Source of the DNA: Sagittula stellata E-37
GTDB lineage: Bacteria > Pseudomonadota > Alphaproteobacteria > Rhodobacterales > Rhodobacteraceae
Assembly (NCBI RefSeq): GCF_039724765.1
Contig: NZ_CP155730.1
Location: 248,001 to 312,000 of the forward strand
DNA length: 64,000 nt
Reading direction: 5' to 3'
This document shows positions 45,608 to 52,158 of the stretch, piece by piece (position 1 is the stretch's first letter; every line of letters begins with the position of its first letter). The notes under the pieces were generated by a model. That model made no database searches. It had not been told where the DNA came from and saw nothing but the letters and a program-made list of their open reading frames with translations. The position numbers and the translations under genes are program-made.

Positions 45608-46807
45608 ATGGGCGTTGTGGAAGTTTTGGATCCGGGCGCACCGGCTCGGGCGGGTGGCTGGAAAGTGGACGCGAGCCGGGGTGAGCGAAACGGACGGGTG
45701 TCGTCCGAGTGGTTCAACCGGCCCGATGACGAGCGGTATCTGTCGCTCGAGGATCTCTGGGCCAATGTGAAGGGCCGCTCCGAGCGCAGCCGCAGCCGCG
45801 TAGTGCAGACGGCGGACATCCGCGTCGAGGCAGCGCGCGACAACCCCGGGCGGTTGCACCTGATGCTGCCGAAAGCGCAGGAGCCTTTGGCACCCACGCA
45901 CTGGGCTTTCGGCCAGCTTGCCAGCATCGTCGGCGCACCGGCCTCCTACCTGCGGCAGTTGCCCGCGCCGCTGGCGGGCATCAACCTGCAATACGGCCTG
46001 ACCAACCACCGTGCCGAGCAGGTCAAGACCTTCGAGACCGAAGATGGCCGCACCGAGCTGCGGGCCGTGACCGGCCCCGACTATGGCCGCATCCACGATT
46101 TCGAGCTGGTCGAGGCAGTGCAGCGGATCGCGGGCAATGGCACGGGCGACACTCGCTGGAAGGTGCCGGGCGTACTCGACTGGTCGACCGGGGTCTACAA
46201 CCCCGATGTCGAGATCAACCGCGACACGACCACGCTCTATGCCTCGGACCGTGACGTCTTCCTGTTCCTGGTCGATGATCACAACCCGATCGAGGCAGGA
46301 CGTCTGCCCGACGGCTCCCCCGATCTCTACTTCCGGGGCTTCTATTGTTGGAACTCCGAGGTGGGGGCCAAGACCCTCGGCATGGCGAGCTTCTACCTGC
46401 GGGCCGTGTGCCAGAACCGCAACCTCTGGGGCGTCGAGGATTTCCAGGAGATCAAGATCCGCCACTCGAAATACGCGGCCTCCCGCTTTGCCCATGAGGC
46501 GGCCCCGGCGCTGACGCGGTTTGCCAATTCCTCGCCGCAAGGTTTCGTGAACGGCATCAAGGCGGCGCGGCATCAGATCGTGGCGTGCAGCGACGAAGAC
46601 CGCGCTGATTTCCTGCGCAAGCGCGGTTTCTCGAAGGCCGAATCCGGCAAGATCATCGAGAAGGTGCTGATGGAGGAAGGCCGCCCGCCCGAGAGCATCT
46701 TCGACTTCGTACAAGGCATCACTCGGCTTGCGCGCGACAAAACCCAGCAGGATGCCCGCCTCGACATGGAAGGGCGCGCCAAGAAGCTCCTCGACCGGGT
46801 CGGCTGA
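45608..46807 (+). CDS. DUF932 domain protein of plasmid backbone
   Basis: 399 residues. WFNRPDDERYLSLEDLWANV, FGQLASIVGAPASYLRQLPA, LTNHRAEQVKTFETEDGRTE, LRAVTGPDYGRIHDFELVEA, NSEVGAKTLGMASFYLRAVC, NLWGVEDFQEIKIRHSKYAA are DUF932 (phage/plasmid-like protein) features. The family is common on conjugative plasmids and phages beside ssb, radC and strawberry-notch genes. Function unproven; a role in protecting or processing incoming DNA is a guess. Confidence 0.88.
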   Translation: MGVVEVLDPGAPARAGGWKVDASRGERNGRVSSEWFNRPDDERYLSLEDLWANVKGRSERSRSRVVQTADIRVEAARDNPGRLHLMLPKAQEPLAPTHWAFGQLASIVGAPASYLRQLPAPLAGINLQYGLTNHRAEQVKTFETEDGRTELRAVTGPDYGRIHDFELVEAVQRIAGNGTGDTRWKVPGVLDWSTGVYNPDVEINRDTTTLYASDRDVFLFLVDDHNPIEAGRLPDGSPDLYFRGFYCWNSEVGAKTLGMASFYLRAVCQNRNLWGVEDFQEIKIRHSKYAASRFAHEAAPALTRFANSSPQGFVNGIKAARHQIVACSDEDRADFLRKRGFSKAESGKIIEKVLMEEGRPPESIFDFVQGITRLARDKTQQDARLDMEGRAKKLLDRVG

Positions 46808-46823
46808 CGCCGGACCCGACATC

Positions 46824-46850
46824 GCGACCGCCCTCGCGCGCGGCGGTCGC
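46824..46850 (+). terminator. rho-independent-like terminator after DUF932 gene
   Basis: GCGACCGCC and GGCGGTCGC form a perfect 9-bp stem with a 9-base loop, followed by GCTTTCCCCC. It lies 17 bases after the stop. Confidence 0.6.
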
Positions 46851-46932
46851 GCTTTCCCCCTCCAAATGCATGCCACTGGCCCCGCCCCGAGAGGGCAGGG
46901 GGCTTTGGCCTGTGCAGTTCAGCGAGACACCC

Positions 46933-47373
46933 ATGACCCCGCAGGAAGAAACCATCGTCCTCGAGGCCCGCGACATCCTCGGTCGCTACCTCAGCCAGAA
47001 CCCGGTCATCGGCAGCTGGCAGGCGCTGATGGACTATTGCGCGCTGACCGTCCGCGGCCCGATCGAGCGGTTACACGTCTTCTACCTCGACCGCAAGAAC
47101 CGCATCATCTCCGATGAGCTTCTCTCGATCGGCACGGTCGACCATGTCCCGGTCTATCCGCGCGAGGTGATCAAGCGGGCGCTGATGCTGAACGCCTGCG
47201 CCCTAGTACTGATCCACAACCACCCGTCCGGCGATCCGACGCCGTCCGATGCCGATATCAGCATGATCAAGGAGATCCAGAAAGGGTGCAGGTATCTCGG
47301 GCTGACGCTGCACGACCACATCATCGTCGGCGCCGGGACGGAGCTGAGCCTGCGGGCGCTCGGCAAGCTCTGA
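46933..47373 (+). CDS. RadC-like JAB-domain protein (DUF2466)
   Basis: 146 residues, the JAB/MPN+ half of RadC without the N-terminal HhH part. SWQALMDYCALTVRGPIERL, VFYLDRKNRIISDELLSIGT, VDHVPVYPREVIKRALMLNA, then the metal site HNHPSGDPTPSDADI with the expected His-x-His and Asp. Plasmid-borne copies of this size are frequent; their DNA-related role is unresolved. ATG at 46933 begins at the homology. Confidence 0.85.
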   Translation: MTPQEETIVLEARDILGRYLSQNPVIGSWQALMDYCALTVRGPIERLHVFYLDRKNRIISDELLSIGTVDHVPVYPREVIKRALMLNACALVLIHNHPSGDPTPSDADISMIKEIQKGCRYLGLTLHDHIIVGAGTELSLRALGKL

Positions 47374-47443
47374 CGCTGCGGGCAAGTTCATCACCGTCAC
47401 CCCTTCGAGGAAGAGGGCGGCGGTTTGGTCTTTGACGGATGAG

Positions 47444-47464
47444 GCGGGAAGAGAGGCTTCCCGC
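47444..47464 (+). promoter_or_regulatory. leader hairpin upstream of the 47483 gene
   Basis: GCGGGAAG, loop AGAGG, CTTCCCGC: a perfect 8-bp stem, ending 18 bases before the ATG and just ahead of the GGAGA ribosome site. It could hide or expose that site. Confidence 0.5.
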
Positions 47465-47482
47465 GCCGTCGGAGATCTTCCC

Positions 47483-48001
47483 ATGTTCGACCTGTCCCTT
47501 CCTGTTCAACCGACCACCAATCCACTGGGCTTCGCGCCGCCCTTTCCCTCGGGGGACATCGACTCGAGTCACACTTTCGCGCTGGCCCATTCGCGCCGCG
47601 CGCCGGCCGACCTGCTGTCGGGCCGGGCCGCTCCGCTCGTTATCGCCCGTTTCGCGATGCTGGCCGATGCCATGCAGGGCGCAATCGACCATGCCGAGGG
47701 GATCGCCTCGGATGCTCCGCCCCAGCTTCTGGCAATCCTCGACCGCGACGAGCGGCTTGTTCTGGCCGGGGCCGCCAGCGACCACGCCGTCGCCTGGTGC
47801 CACCCGGTGACGAGCGCGGCCGAGGCACGTGGCGTGGTGACGGAGGCGAGCCAGCTGCGCGCGCAGGCGGTTCGTGCCGCCGATTGGTGCGAGACCGATC
47901 TGGCTCAACGGCTGCGCCACCGCGCCGATCTTCTGGATGCGCGGCTCGTCGATCCGCTCTGGCGAGCCGTTGCCGCCCGGGCGCTGCAGGTCGCGGCGTG
48001 A
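47483..48001 (+). CDS. hypothetical plasmid protein
   Basis: 172 residues, alanine-rich and mainly helical, no recognised domain. LVIARFAMLADAMQGAIDHA, GIASDAPPQLLAILDRDERL, VLAGAASDHAVAWCHPVTSA. GGAGATC at 47471-47477 supports the start. It is preceded by a hairpin leader and sits between radC and DUF6878 genes, a set commonly kept together on alphaproteobacterial plasmids. Confidence 0.65.
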   Translation: MFDLSLPVQPTTNPLGFAPPFPSGDIDSSHTFALAHSRRAPADLLSGRAAPLVIARFAMLADAMQGAIDHAEGIASDAPPQLLAILDRDERLVLAGAASDHAVAWCHPVTSAAEARGVVTEASQLRAQAVRAADWCETDLAQRLRHRADLLDARLVDPLWRAVAARALQVAA

Positions 48002-48043
48002 GGCCAGAGAGGCAGAGGAGGGCAGGGGGGAATTGGAGCTTGT

Positions 48044-48065
48044 CCGGGGGAGAGAGATCGCCCGG
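48044..48065 (+). promoter_or_regulatory. leader inverted repeat upstream of DUF6878 gene
   Basis: CCGGG (48044-48048) and CCCGG (48061-48065) enclose GGAGAGAGATCG. The stem is short, but the GAGAGAG loop matches the other backbone leaders. Confidence 0.35.
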
Positions 48066-48092
48066 TCCGGCTTCGATCCCTTTTCCCATCCG

Positions 48093-48584
48093 ATGACCCT
48101 GACTGAACCCACCCTCGCGCCGCCGTTGGCACCCTCGACCGTCGACATGGGCCAGATCTTCGCGGCGCATGCCGCGCGCGCGGCCCGGATTGACGCGCTG
48201 CGCCCGGGCAACAAGGACCGCCTCTTCGATGGCCTCACGGTGGCCGGCATCACCCATATCACCGTGACCTTCGACGGGGCCGGCGACAGCGGCCAGATCG
48301 AAAGCATCGGCGCATGGTCCGGCGAGACCGCGGTCGATGTCCCGGCGGCCGAAATCGAATACGCCGCGCTCACCTGGGACAACCCCGAAGTCGAGATGCG
48401 TCAGCTCTCGCTGGAAGATGTCGTCGAGCAGCTGGCCTACGACTTCCTCTCCGACACCCATGGTGGCTGGGAAAACAACGATGGGGCCTGGGGCGAGTTC
48501 TGCTTCGACGCCGCGGCCCGCTGCATCCACCTTGAGTTCAACGAGCGCTTCACCTCGTCCGAACTCTACACCCACGATTTCTGA
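48093..48584 (+). CDS. DUF6878 family protein
   Basis: 163 residues. ITHITVTFDGAGDSGQIESI, then SLEDVVEQLAYDFLSDTHGG, WENNDGAWGEFCFDAAARCI, HLEFNERFTSSELYTHDF. The closing segment with WENNDGA and HLEFNER is the family signature. Acidic, soluble. No known function; regularly linked to DUF932, RadC and antitoxin-like genes on conjugative elements. Confidence 0.75.
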   Translation: MTLTEPTLAPPLAPSTVDMGQIFAAHAARAARIDALRPGNKDRLFDGLTVAGITHITVTFDGAGDSGQIESIGAWSGETAVDVPAAEIEYAALTWDNPEVEMRQLSLEDVVEQLAYDFLSDTHGGWENNDGAWGEFCFDAAARCIHLEFNERFTSSELYTHDF

Positions 48585-48594
48585 GGGGGCGGCG

Positions 48595-48972
48595 ATGGCA
48601 CATCCCTATCACCACGCTCTCTCCTCGGTGAAGAAATGGGGCGGCACGGTCGATGACTTCATCGCCGTGCATGACTGGTTCGACCAGAGCAAGGAGATCA
48701 CGGCCGACTTCCGGCACCGGGCGCTCCGTCATCATGCCGAGGGGATCTTCATGGCCGAGACCATCTTCGGGCCGACCCGCACGCTCTCGACCGGGCGCAT
48801 CATCCCGACCCGCTGGGTTGGCGAACAGCATGTGAAGGAAGACCTCGGCTTCATCCCGAGCTTCGCCGATTGGGTGAAGGCCATCCGGCCAGAGCCGTGG
48901 ATGGGCCGGACCGCGCGGATCGAGGCTCTGGTCGATCTGCATCTCGCCTCGCCTGTGGTCGAGGTCAGATGA
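48595..48972 (+). CDS. DUF6915 family protein
   Basis: 125 residues. HPYHHALSSVKKWGGTVDDF, IAVHDWFDQSKEITADFRHR, ALRHHAEGIFMAETIFGPTR, then VKEDLGFIPSFADWVKAIRP. Histidine-rich helices (HHA, HDW, RHRALRHHAEG) look like a possible metal site of the HD or hemerythrin kind, but this is only a visual impression. It starts ten bases after the DUF6878 stop, with GAGGGGGCGG upstream. Confidence 0.72.
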   Translation: MAHPYHHALSSVKKWGGTVDDFIAVHDWFDQSKEITADFRHRALRHHAEGIFMAETIFGPTRTLSTGRIIPTRWVGEQHVKEDLGFIPSFADWVKAIRPEPWMGRTARIEALVDLHLASPVVEVR

Positions 48973-48973
48973 G

Positions 48974-49171
48974 ATGACCGATCCAGCCTATCAGCGCCTT
49001 GGCCTGTCGGCGACCGCTTCGCCCTACGCCGTCCTGCGGGCGGCGGTCCGGGCGCTTCACGCCGACACACGCGCCGTGCGCAGCTTCCGTATGGCGCGCA
49101 AGCGCTTCTACCGGCAAATGGTCTGCGCGCATGCCGCACGACAGGCGGCAGATGACAAGCCAACCGGCTGA
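48974..49171 (+). CDS. small basic protein with J-domain-like opening
   Basis: 65 residues. AYQRLGLSATASPYAVLRAA and VRALHADTR resemble helices I-II of a J domain (YxxLGLxxxAS...), but no HPD motif follows; the rest is basic and helical (RSFRMARKRFYRQMVCAHAA). The ATG is one base after the DUF6915 stop. Too short to assign. Confidence 0.55.
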   Translation: MTDPAYQRLGLSATASPYAVLRAAVRALHADTRAVRSFRMARKRFYRQMVCAHAARQAADDKPTG

Positions 49172-49204
49172 TCGATCCCGGCCGACCCTTCATCCCAATC
49201 CAGT

Positions 49205-49224
49205 ACCCGGCCTTCCGGCCGGGT
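49205..49224 (+). terminator. terminator after the DUF6878-DUF6915 gene set
   Basis: ACCCGGCC, loop TTCC, GGCCGGGT followed by CTTCCCC: a perfect 8-bp stem 33 bases after the stop and 22 before the next start. Confidence 0.6.
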
Positions 49225-49246
49225 CTTCCCCATTCAGGAGGTCCCT

Positions 49247-49666
49247 ATGGCGGATTACTTCACCCATTTCTCTTGCCTGCTCGACGTCGGCACTCCCGAA
49301 AAGGCGGCCCGAGCACTCGCGCTGTTTCACGATCTGCGCGCTGCGGATCAGGACGCCGACGACCCAGATGTCGCTGGCTTCGATCTCGTGCACCAGGATG
49401 CCCCCGAGGGCAGCAGCTTCTGGATCCATGATGACGAACACGGCGATGTCGAAGCCGTCATCCGCTTCGTCTTACGCCTCGCCGAATACCTCGACCTGAC
49501 CGGCCTTTGGGGGTTCCAGTATGCTCTGACCTGCTCCCGACCCCGCCTCGACGCCTTCGGCGGCGGCGCGCATGTCATCGACCTCGGCGCCCGCAAGTCC
49601 ATCGGCTGGACAAGCACGCAAGAATGGCTGGTCGCCGTGTTGAACGGGGAAGACGCACATGCCTGA
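49247..49666 (+). CDS. hypothetical acidic plasmid protein
   Basis: 139 residues, strongly acidic. DYFTHFSCLLDVGTPEKAAR, SSFWIHDDEHGDVEAVIRFV, LRLAEYLDLTGLWGFQYALT, and a final TSTQEWLVAVLNGED. No domain recognised. GGAGGTCCC directly upstream is a strong ribosome site. Its end overlaps the next gene by eight bases, so the two are co-translated. Confidence 0.65.
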   Translation: MADYFTHFSCLLDVGTPEKAARALALFHDLRAADQDADDPDVAGFDLVHQDAPEGSSFWIHDDEHGDVEAVIRFVLRLAEYLDLTGLWGFQYALTCSRPRLDAFGGGAHVIDLGARKSIGWTSTQEWLVAVLNGEDAHA

Positions 49667-50303
49667 GGTCATCTGCACCACCGTCTACCAGTTCCCCGAA
49701 CTCTCGGATGCCGCCAAGGAAAAGGCGCGCAGCTGGTATCGCGAGCTGGGCCCCCACGACGATTGGTGGGACGCGGTCTACGAGGATTTCGAGCGAGTCT
49801 GCGAGATTCTCGGCATCCGTCTGAAGACCAAACCCGTCCGCCTGATGGGCGGCGGGACGCTAGCCAAGCCCTGCATCTGGTTCTCCGGCTTCTGGAGCCA
49901 GGGCGACGGCGCCTGCTTCGAAGGTTACTGGTCACACGCCAAGGGCGCGACCGCGAGCATCCGGGACTACGCGCCCACGGACGCGACGTTGCACGGCATC
50001 GCCGACCGTCTGCAGGCGATCCAACGGCGGAACTTCTACCAGCTTGCCGCCGAGGTCAGCCACCGGGGGCGCTACTACCACGAATACACCATGTCGGCGG
50101 ACGTTACGCGCGACAGCCCGATCTGGCAGCCGGCCACCGAGGATGCTGAAGTATTCGTGACCGAGGCGCTGCGCGATCTGGCACGCTGGCTCTACCGCCA
50201 GCTTGAGGCCGAATACGACCACCTCACCTCGGACGAGGCCATCGAGGAGGGGATCATCGTCAACGAGTATACGTTCACCGAAGGAGGGCGCCGGGTCGGG
50301 TAA
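49659..50303 (+). CDS. hypothetical plasmid protein (antitoxin-of-stability-system-like)
   Basis: 214 residues. YQFPELSDAAKEKARSWYRE, WWDAVYEDFERVCEILGIRL, PCIWFSGFWSQGDGACFEGY, WSHAKGATASIRDYAPTDAT. Relatives are often labelled antitoxin of a toxin-antitoxin stability system, a label I cannot justify from motifs. FSGFWSQGDGACFEGYW is highly conserved-looking. It overlaps the upstream acidic-protein gene. Confidence 0.6.
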   Translation: MPEVICTTVYQFPELSDAAKEKARSWYRELGPHDDWWDAVYEDFERVCEILGIRLKTKPVRLMGGGTLAKPCIWFSGFWSQGDGACFEGYWSHAKGATASIRDYAPTDATLHGIADRLQAIQRRNFYQLAAEVSHRGRYYHEYTMSADVTRDSPIWQPATEDAEVFVTEALRDLARWLYRQLEAEYDHLTSDEAIEEGIIVNEYTFTEGGRRVG

Positions 50304-50334
50304 CGGGGATCACCGCGCATGGTTCATCTGATCT

Positions 50335-50368
50335 TTACATAAAGTCCATATGGCCTATATTGAGGCCA
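50335..50368 (+). promoter_or_regulatory. promoter with overlapping operator of the Xre/RES toxin-antitoxin pair
   Basis: -35 TTTACA (50335-50340), 16-base spacer, -10 TATATT (50357-50362). The inverted repeat GGCCT (50353-50357) and AGGCC (50364-50368) spans the -10, a good spot for repression by the antitoxin. The antitoxin ATG is 12 bases further on. Confidence 0.6.
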
Positions 50369-50380
50369 ATGGAGGACGCC

Positions 50381-50770
50381 ATGTACGTTGCAGAGAAAAT
50401 TCGGGAACCCGCACAGATCAACGCCGTCGCGTTGAAAGCTTATGCACGCGTGGTCGATGCCTGGGGGCTCAGTCTCAAGGAAGCGGCTGGCCTTGCCGAT
50501 ATGTCGGAGAGCACATGGAAGCGCGCCAAGAAGCCGGATTTCGCGGGAGAGCTCACCAAGGACCAACTGCTGCGGCTCAGTGCGGTGATCGGCATCTTCA
50601 AGTCGCTCGAACTCTACTTCTCGGAGCCTGTGGCAAGAAGCTGGTTCACCCGACCGAACACCGGTCCGCTGTTTGGGGGAGGCCGACCAGTCGACACCGC
50701 CATCGACGGGGGCTTGCCGCAGATCCTCGCGGTTCGGACCTATCTTGATGCATTGCGCGGTGGGGCATGA
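50381..50770 (+). CDS. Xre/MbcA/ParS-type antitoxin (DUF2384)
   Basis: 129 residues. An Xre-like N-terminal HTH (ARVVDAWGLSLKEAAGLADM, SESTWKRAKK) is followed by the toxin-binding MbcA/ParS segment: VIGIFKSLELYFSEPVARSW, FTRPNTGPLFGGGRPVDTAI, GGLPQILAVRTYLDALRGG. GGAGGAC upstream supports 50381. The stop overlaps the toxin ATG. It neutralises the RES toxin and probably represses its own promoter. Confidence 0.88.
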   Translation: MYVAEKIREPAQINAVALKAYARVVDAWGLSLKEAAGLADMSESTWKRAKKPDFAGELTKDQLLRLSAVIGIFKSLELYFSEPVARSWFTRPNTGPLFGGGRPVDTAIDGGLPQILAVRTYLDALRGGA

Positions 50771-51468
50771 AGCAGACCGAGATTTCTGATCGTGGTCTCG
50801 TTCGTCTCCTGCCCGCCACTTACCACAAGCCGCCATCCCTGCGCGGTCTCGTCGATACCGAAGGCGAGATGGAGATTCTGGCAGAAATCGAGGGCCTGAC
50901 CAGCGGCCGTCTTCTGGCGGAACGTGGCCGCAACCCGCATCTGGACCCGCGCGAGCTGGCCTGGCAGCGGCGCAGCCGTGATCTGCGTCTCTACGGCGAC
51001 AGTCACGTCAACGCCGCCTTCACCTACACCCGGGCTGGCGGAAACCGGTTCAACACCGAGGAGCGCGGTGCCTGGTACTGTGCGTGGGATGTGATGGTTT
51101 CCGTCAGCGAAGTGGCGTGGCACCGCACGCGCGAACTTGGCTTCACGGGCAGCTATCATGACAGCGCCCGCTATGTGGAAATGCTGGCGGACTTCATCGG
51201 CGTCTTCGACGACATGACCGACGAGCCGGGTCATCCCGCGCTGCATCCGGATCCGGCTGTCGGATATCCCGAGGGCCAAAGCCTTGCCCAGCATCTGCGC
51301 CGGGCTGGATCGCGGGGCCTTATCTACCCCTCAGTTCGGGCTCCCGCGCCGGGCGGGAATTGCCTCGTCTGCTTCGAGCCCCACGCCATCCAGAACGTCC
51401 GGCCGGGCGCTTCTTGGGATCTTGTGTGGGATGGGACACCGCACTACTCGATTGCGGCCGTCGGCTGA
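50767..51468 (+). CDS. RES-domain toxin (NAD+-degrading type)
   Basis: 233 residues, RES family. The three hallmark residues fit: Arg in GGNRFNTEERGAWYCA, Glu in VSVSEVAWHRT and Ser in GLIYPSVRAPAPGGNCL. Characterised RES toxins degrade NAD+ in the cell. The N-terminal 90 residues (VRLLPATYHKPPSLRGLVDT and following) are usual for members paired with Xre-DUF2384 antitoxins. Start overlaps the antitoxin stop by four bases. Appears intact; it would stabilise the element. Confidence 0.88.
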   Translation: MKQTEISDRGLVRLLPATYHKPPSLRGLVDTEGEMEILAEIEGLTSGRLLAERGRNPHLDPRELAWQRRSRDLRLYGDSHVNAAFTYTRAGGNRFNTEERGAWYCAWDVMVSVSEVAWHRTRELGFTGSYHDSARYVEMLADFIGVFDDMTDEPGHPALHPDPAVGYPEGQSLAQHLRRAGSRGLIYPSVRAPAPGGNCLVCFEPHAIQNVRPGASWDLVWDGTPHYSIAAVG

Positions 51469-51505
51469 CGAATTTCAGCGCATGCGCCCTTGGAGGTCAG
51501 AAGAA

Positions 51506-51682
51506 ATGAAAGCAGCAAACAGTAATAGCCCCGACGTCACGAACTTGAAGCCAAGCGACCATCAGGCGTTCTTCGAGGTTTTGGATTCTCCGCCCTCACC
51601 GACGGAAGCGCTGCGGGCGGCATTTCGTAGGCGGAAGGAAGCTTTGGTGGATGCGTGCGCCGACTCGCCATCCACCAACTGA
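51506..51682 (+). CDS. 58-residue protein resembling the tail of DUF1778 antitoxins
   Basis: LKPSDHQAFFEVLDSPPSPT, EALRAAFRRRKEALV resembles the C-terminal toxin-wrapping end of DUF1778 antitoxins (L-x-x-x-D-x-x-x-F, L-x-x-P-P-x-P-x-x-A-L-R-x-A). The ribbon-helix-helix DNA-binding part is absent: only 16 residues precede. TTGGAGGTC upstream is a good ribosome site. It follows the RES gene by 37 bases. It could be a free-standing antitoxin tail or a remnant. Confidence 0.5.
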   Translation: MKAANSNSPDVTNLKPSDHQAFFEVLDSPPSPTEALRAAFRRRKEALVDACADSPSTN

Positions 51683-51688
51683 CAACCA

Positions 51689-51982
51689 TCACTTATTCCC
51701 GTCGATCCACTTCGACATGAGCCCCTTGTCGCGGAAGCATTCGTCCGGAACGGCGCGCCGTTTGATCCGGGCGAGCTTCTCTGCGAAAGCGACCTGCTTG
51801 GAGGTCGGTCGGTTGTCTGACGGCACGGGCGCGCGCTTGGCTTGGGCGTCGATCCAGGCGCTCAGCGCGCGTCGATCTTGCTGAGTTTCCCAAGGCAGGA
51901 GTGTTCCATTGCGCTGTGCGAGGGACCGCGCATAGGCGAGCTGCTTGGCCGTGGCAGGCAGGGTAAAGGTGGTGCTTTCCAT
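51689..51982 (-). CDS. small protein with two tandem ~38-residue repeats
   Basis: 97 residues. Unit 1 (about 10-47): TAKQLAYARSLAQRNGTLLP, then DRRALSAWIDA. Unit 2 (about 59-96): TSKQVAFAEKLARIKRRAVP, then DKGLMSKWIDG. The shared pattern is xKQxxxAxxLAxxxxxxxP with a closing LSxWID. Function unknown. The ATG at 51982 has AGGGAG seven bases upstream. It runs opposite to its neighbours. Confidence 0.6.
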   Translation of the reverse strand: MESTTFTLPATAKQLAYARSLAQRNGTLLPWETQQDRRALSAWIDAQAKRAPVPSDNRPTSKQVAFAEKLARIKRRAVPDECFRDKGLMSKWIDGNK

Positions 51983-52089
51983 CGAAGAACTCCCTTTCTG
52001 GCTCATCTCCTAAAATAGAACATAACGGGAACAACATCAAGCTGTGTGCCGCATTGCCTTGGTGAGAGAGGCAGAGGGTGGATGGGAAA

Positions 52090-52133
52090 GATCAGGTCCG
52101 AGGCTGCCCGAGAGAAGGTGTCAGGACCTGATC
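52090..52133 (+). promoter_or_regulatory. leader hairpin upstream of the strawberry-notch gene
   Basis: GATCAGGTCC (52090-52099) and GGACCTGATC (52124-52133) form a perfect 10-bp stem; the 24-base loop contains GAGAGAAGG. It ends 25 bases before the ATG. Confidence 0.55.
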
Positions 52134-52158
52134 CTGTCCTTCATTCCGGAGTTTCCCG

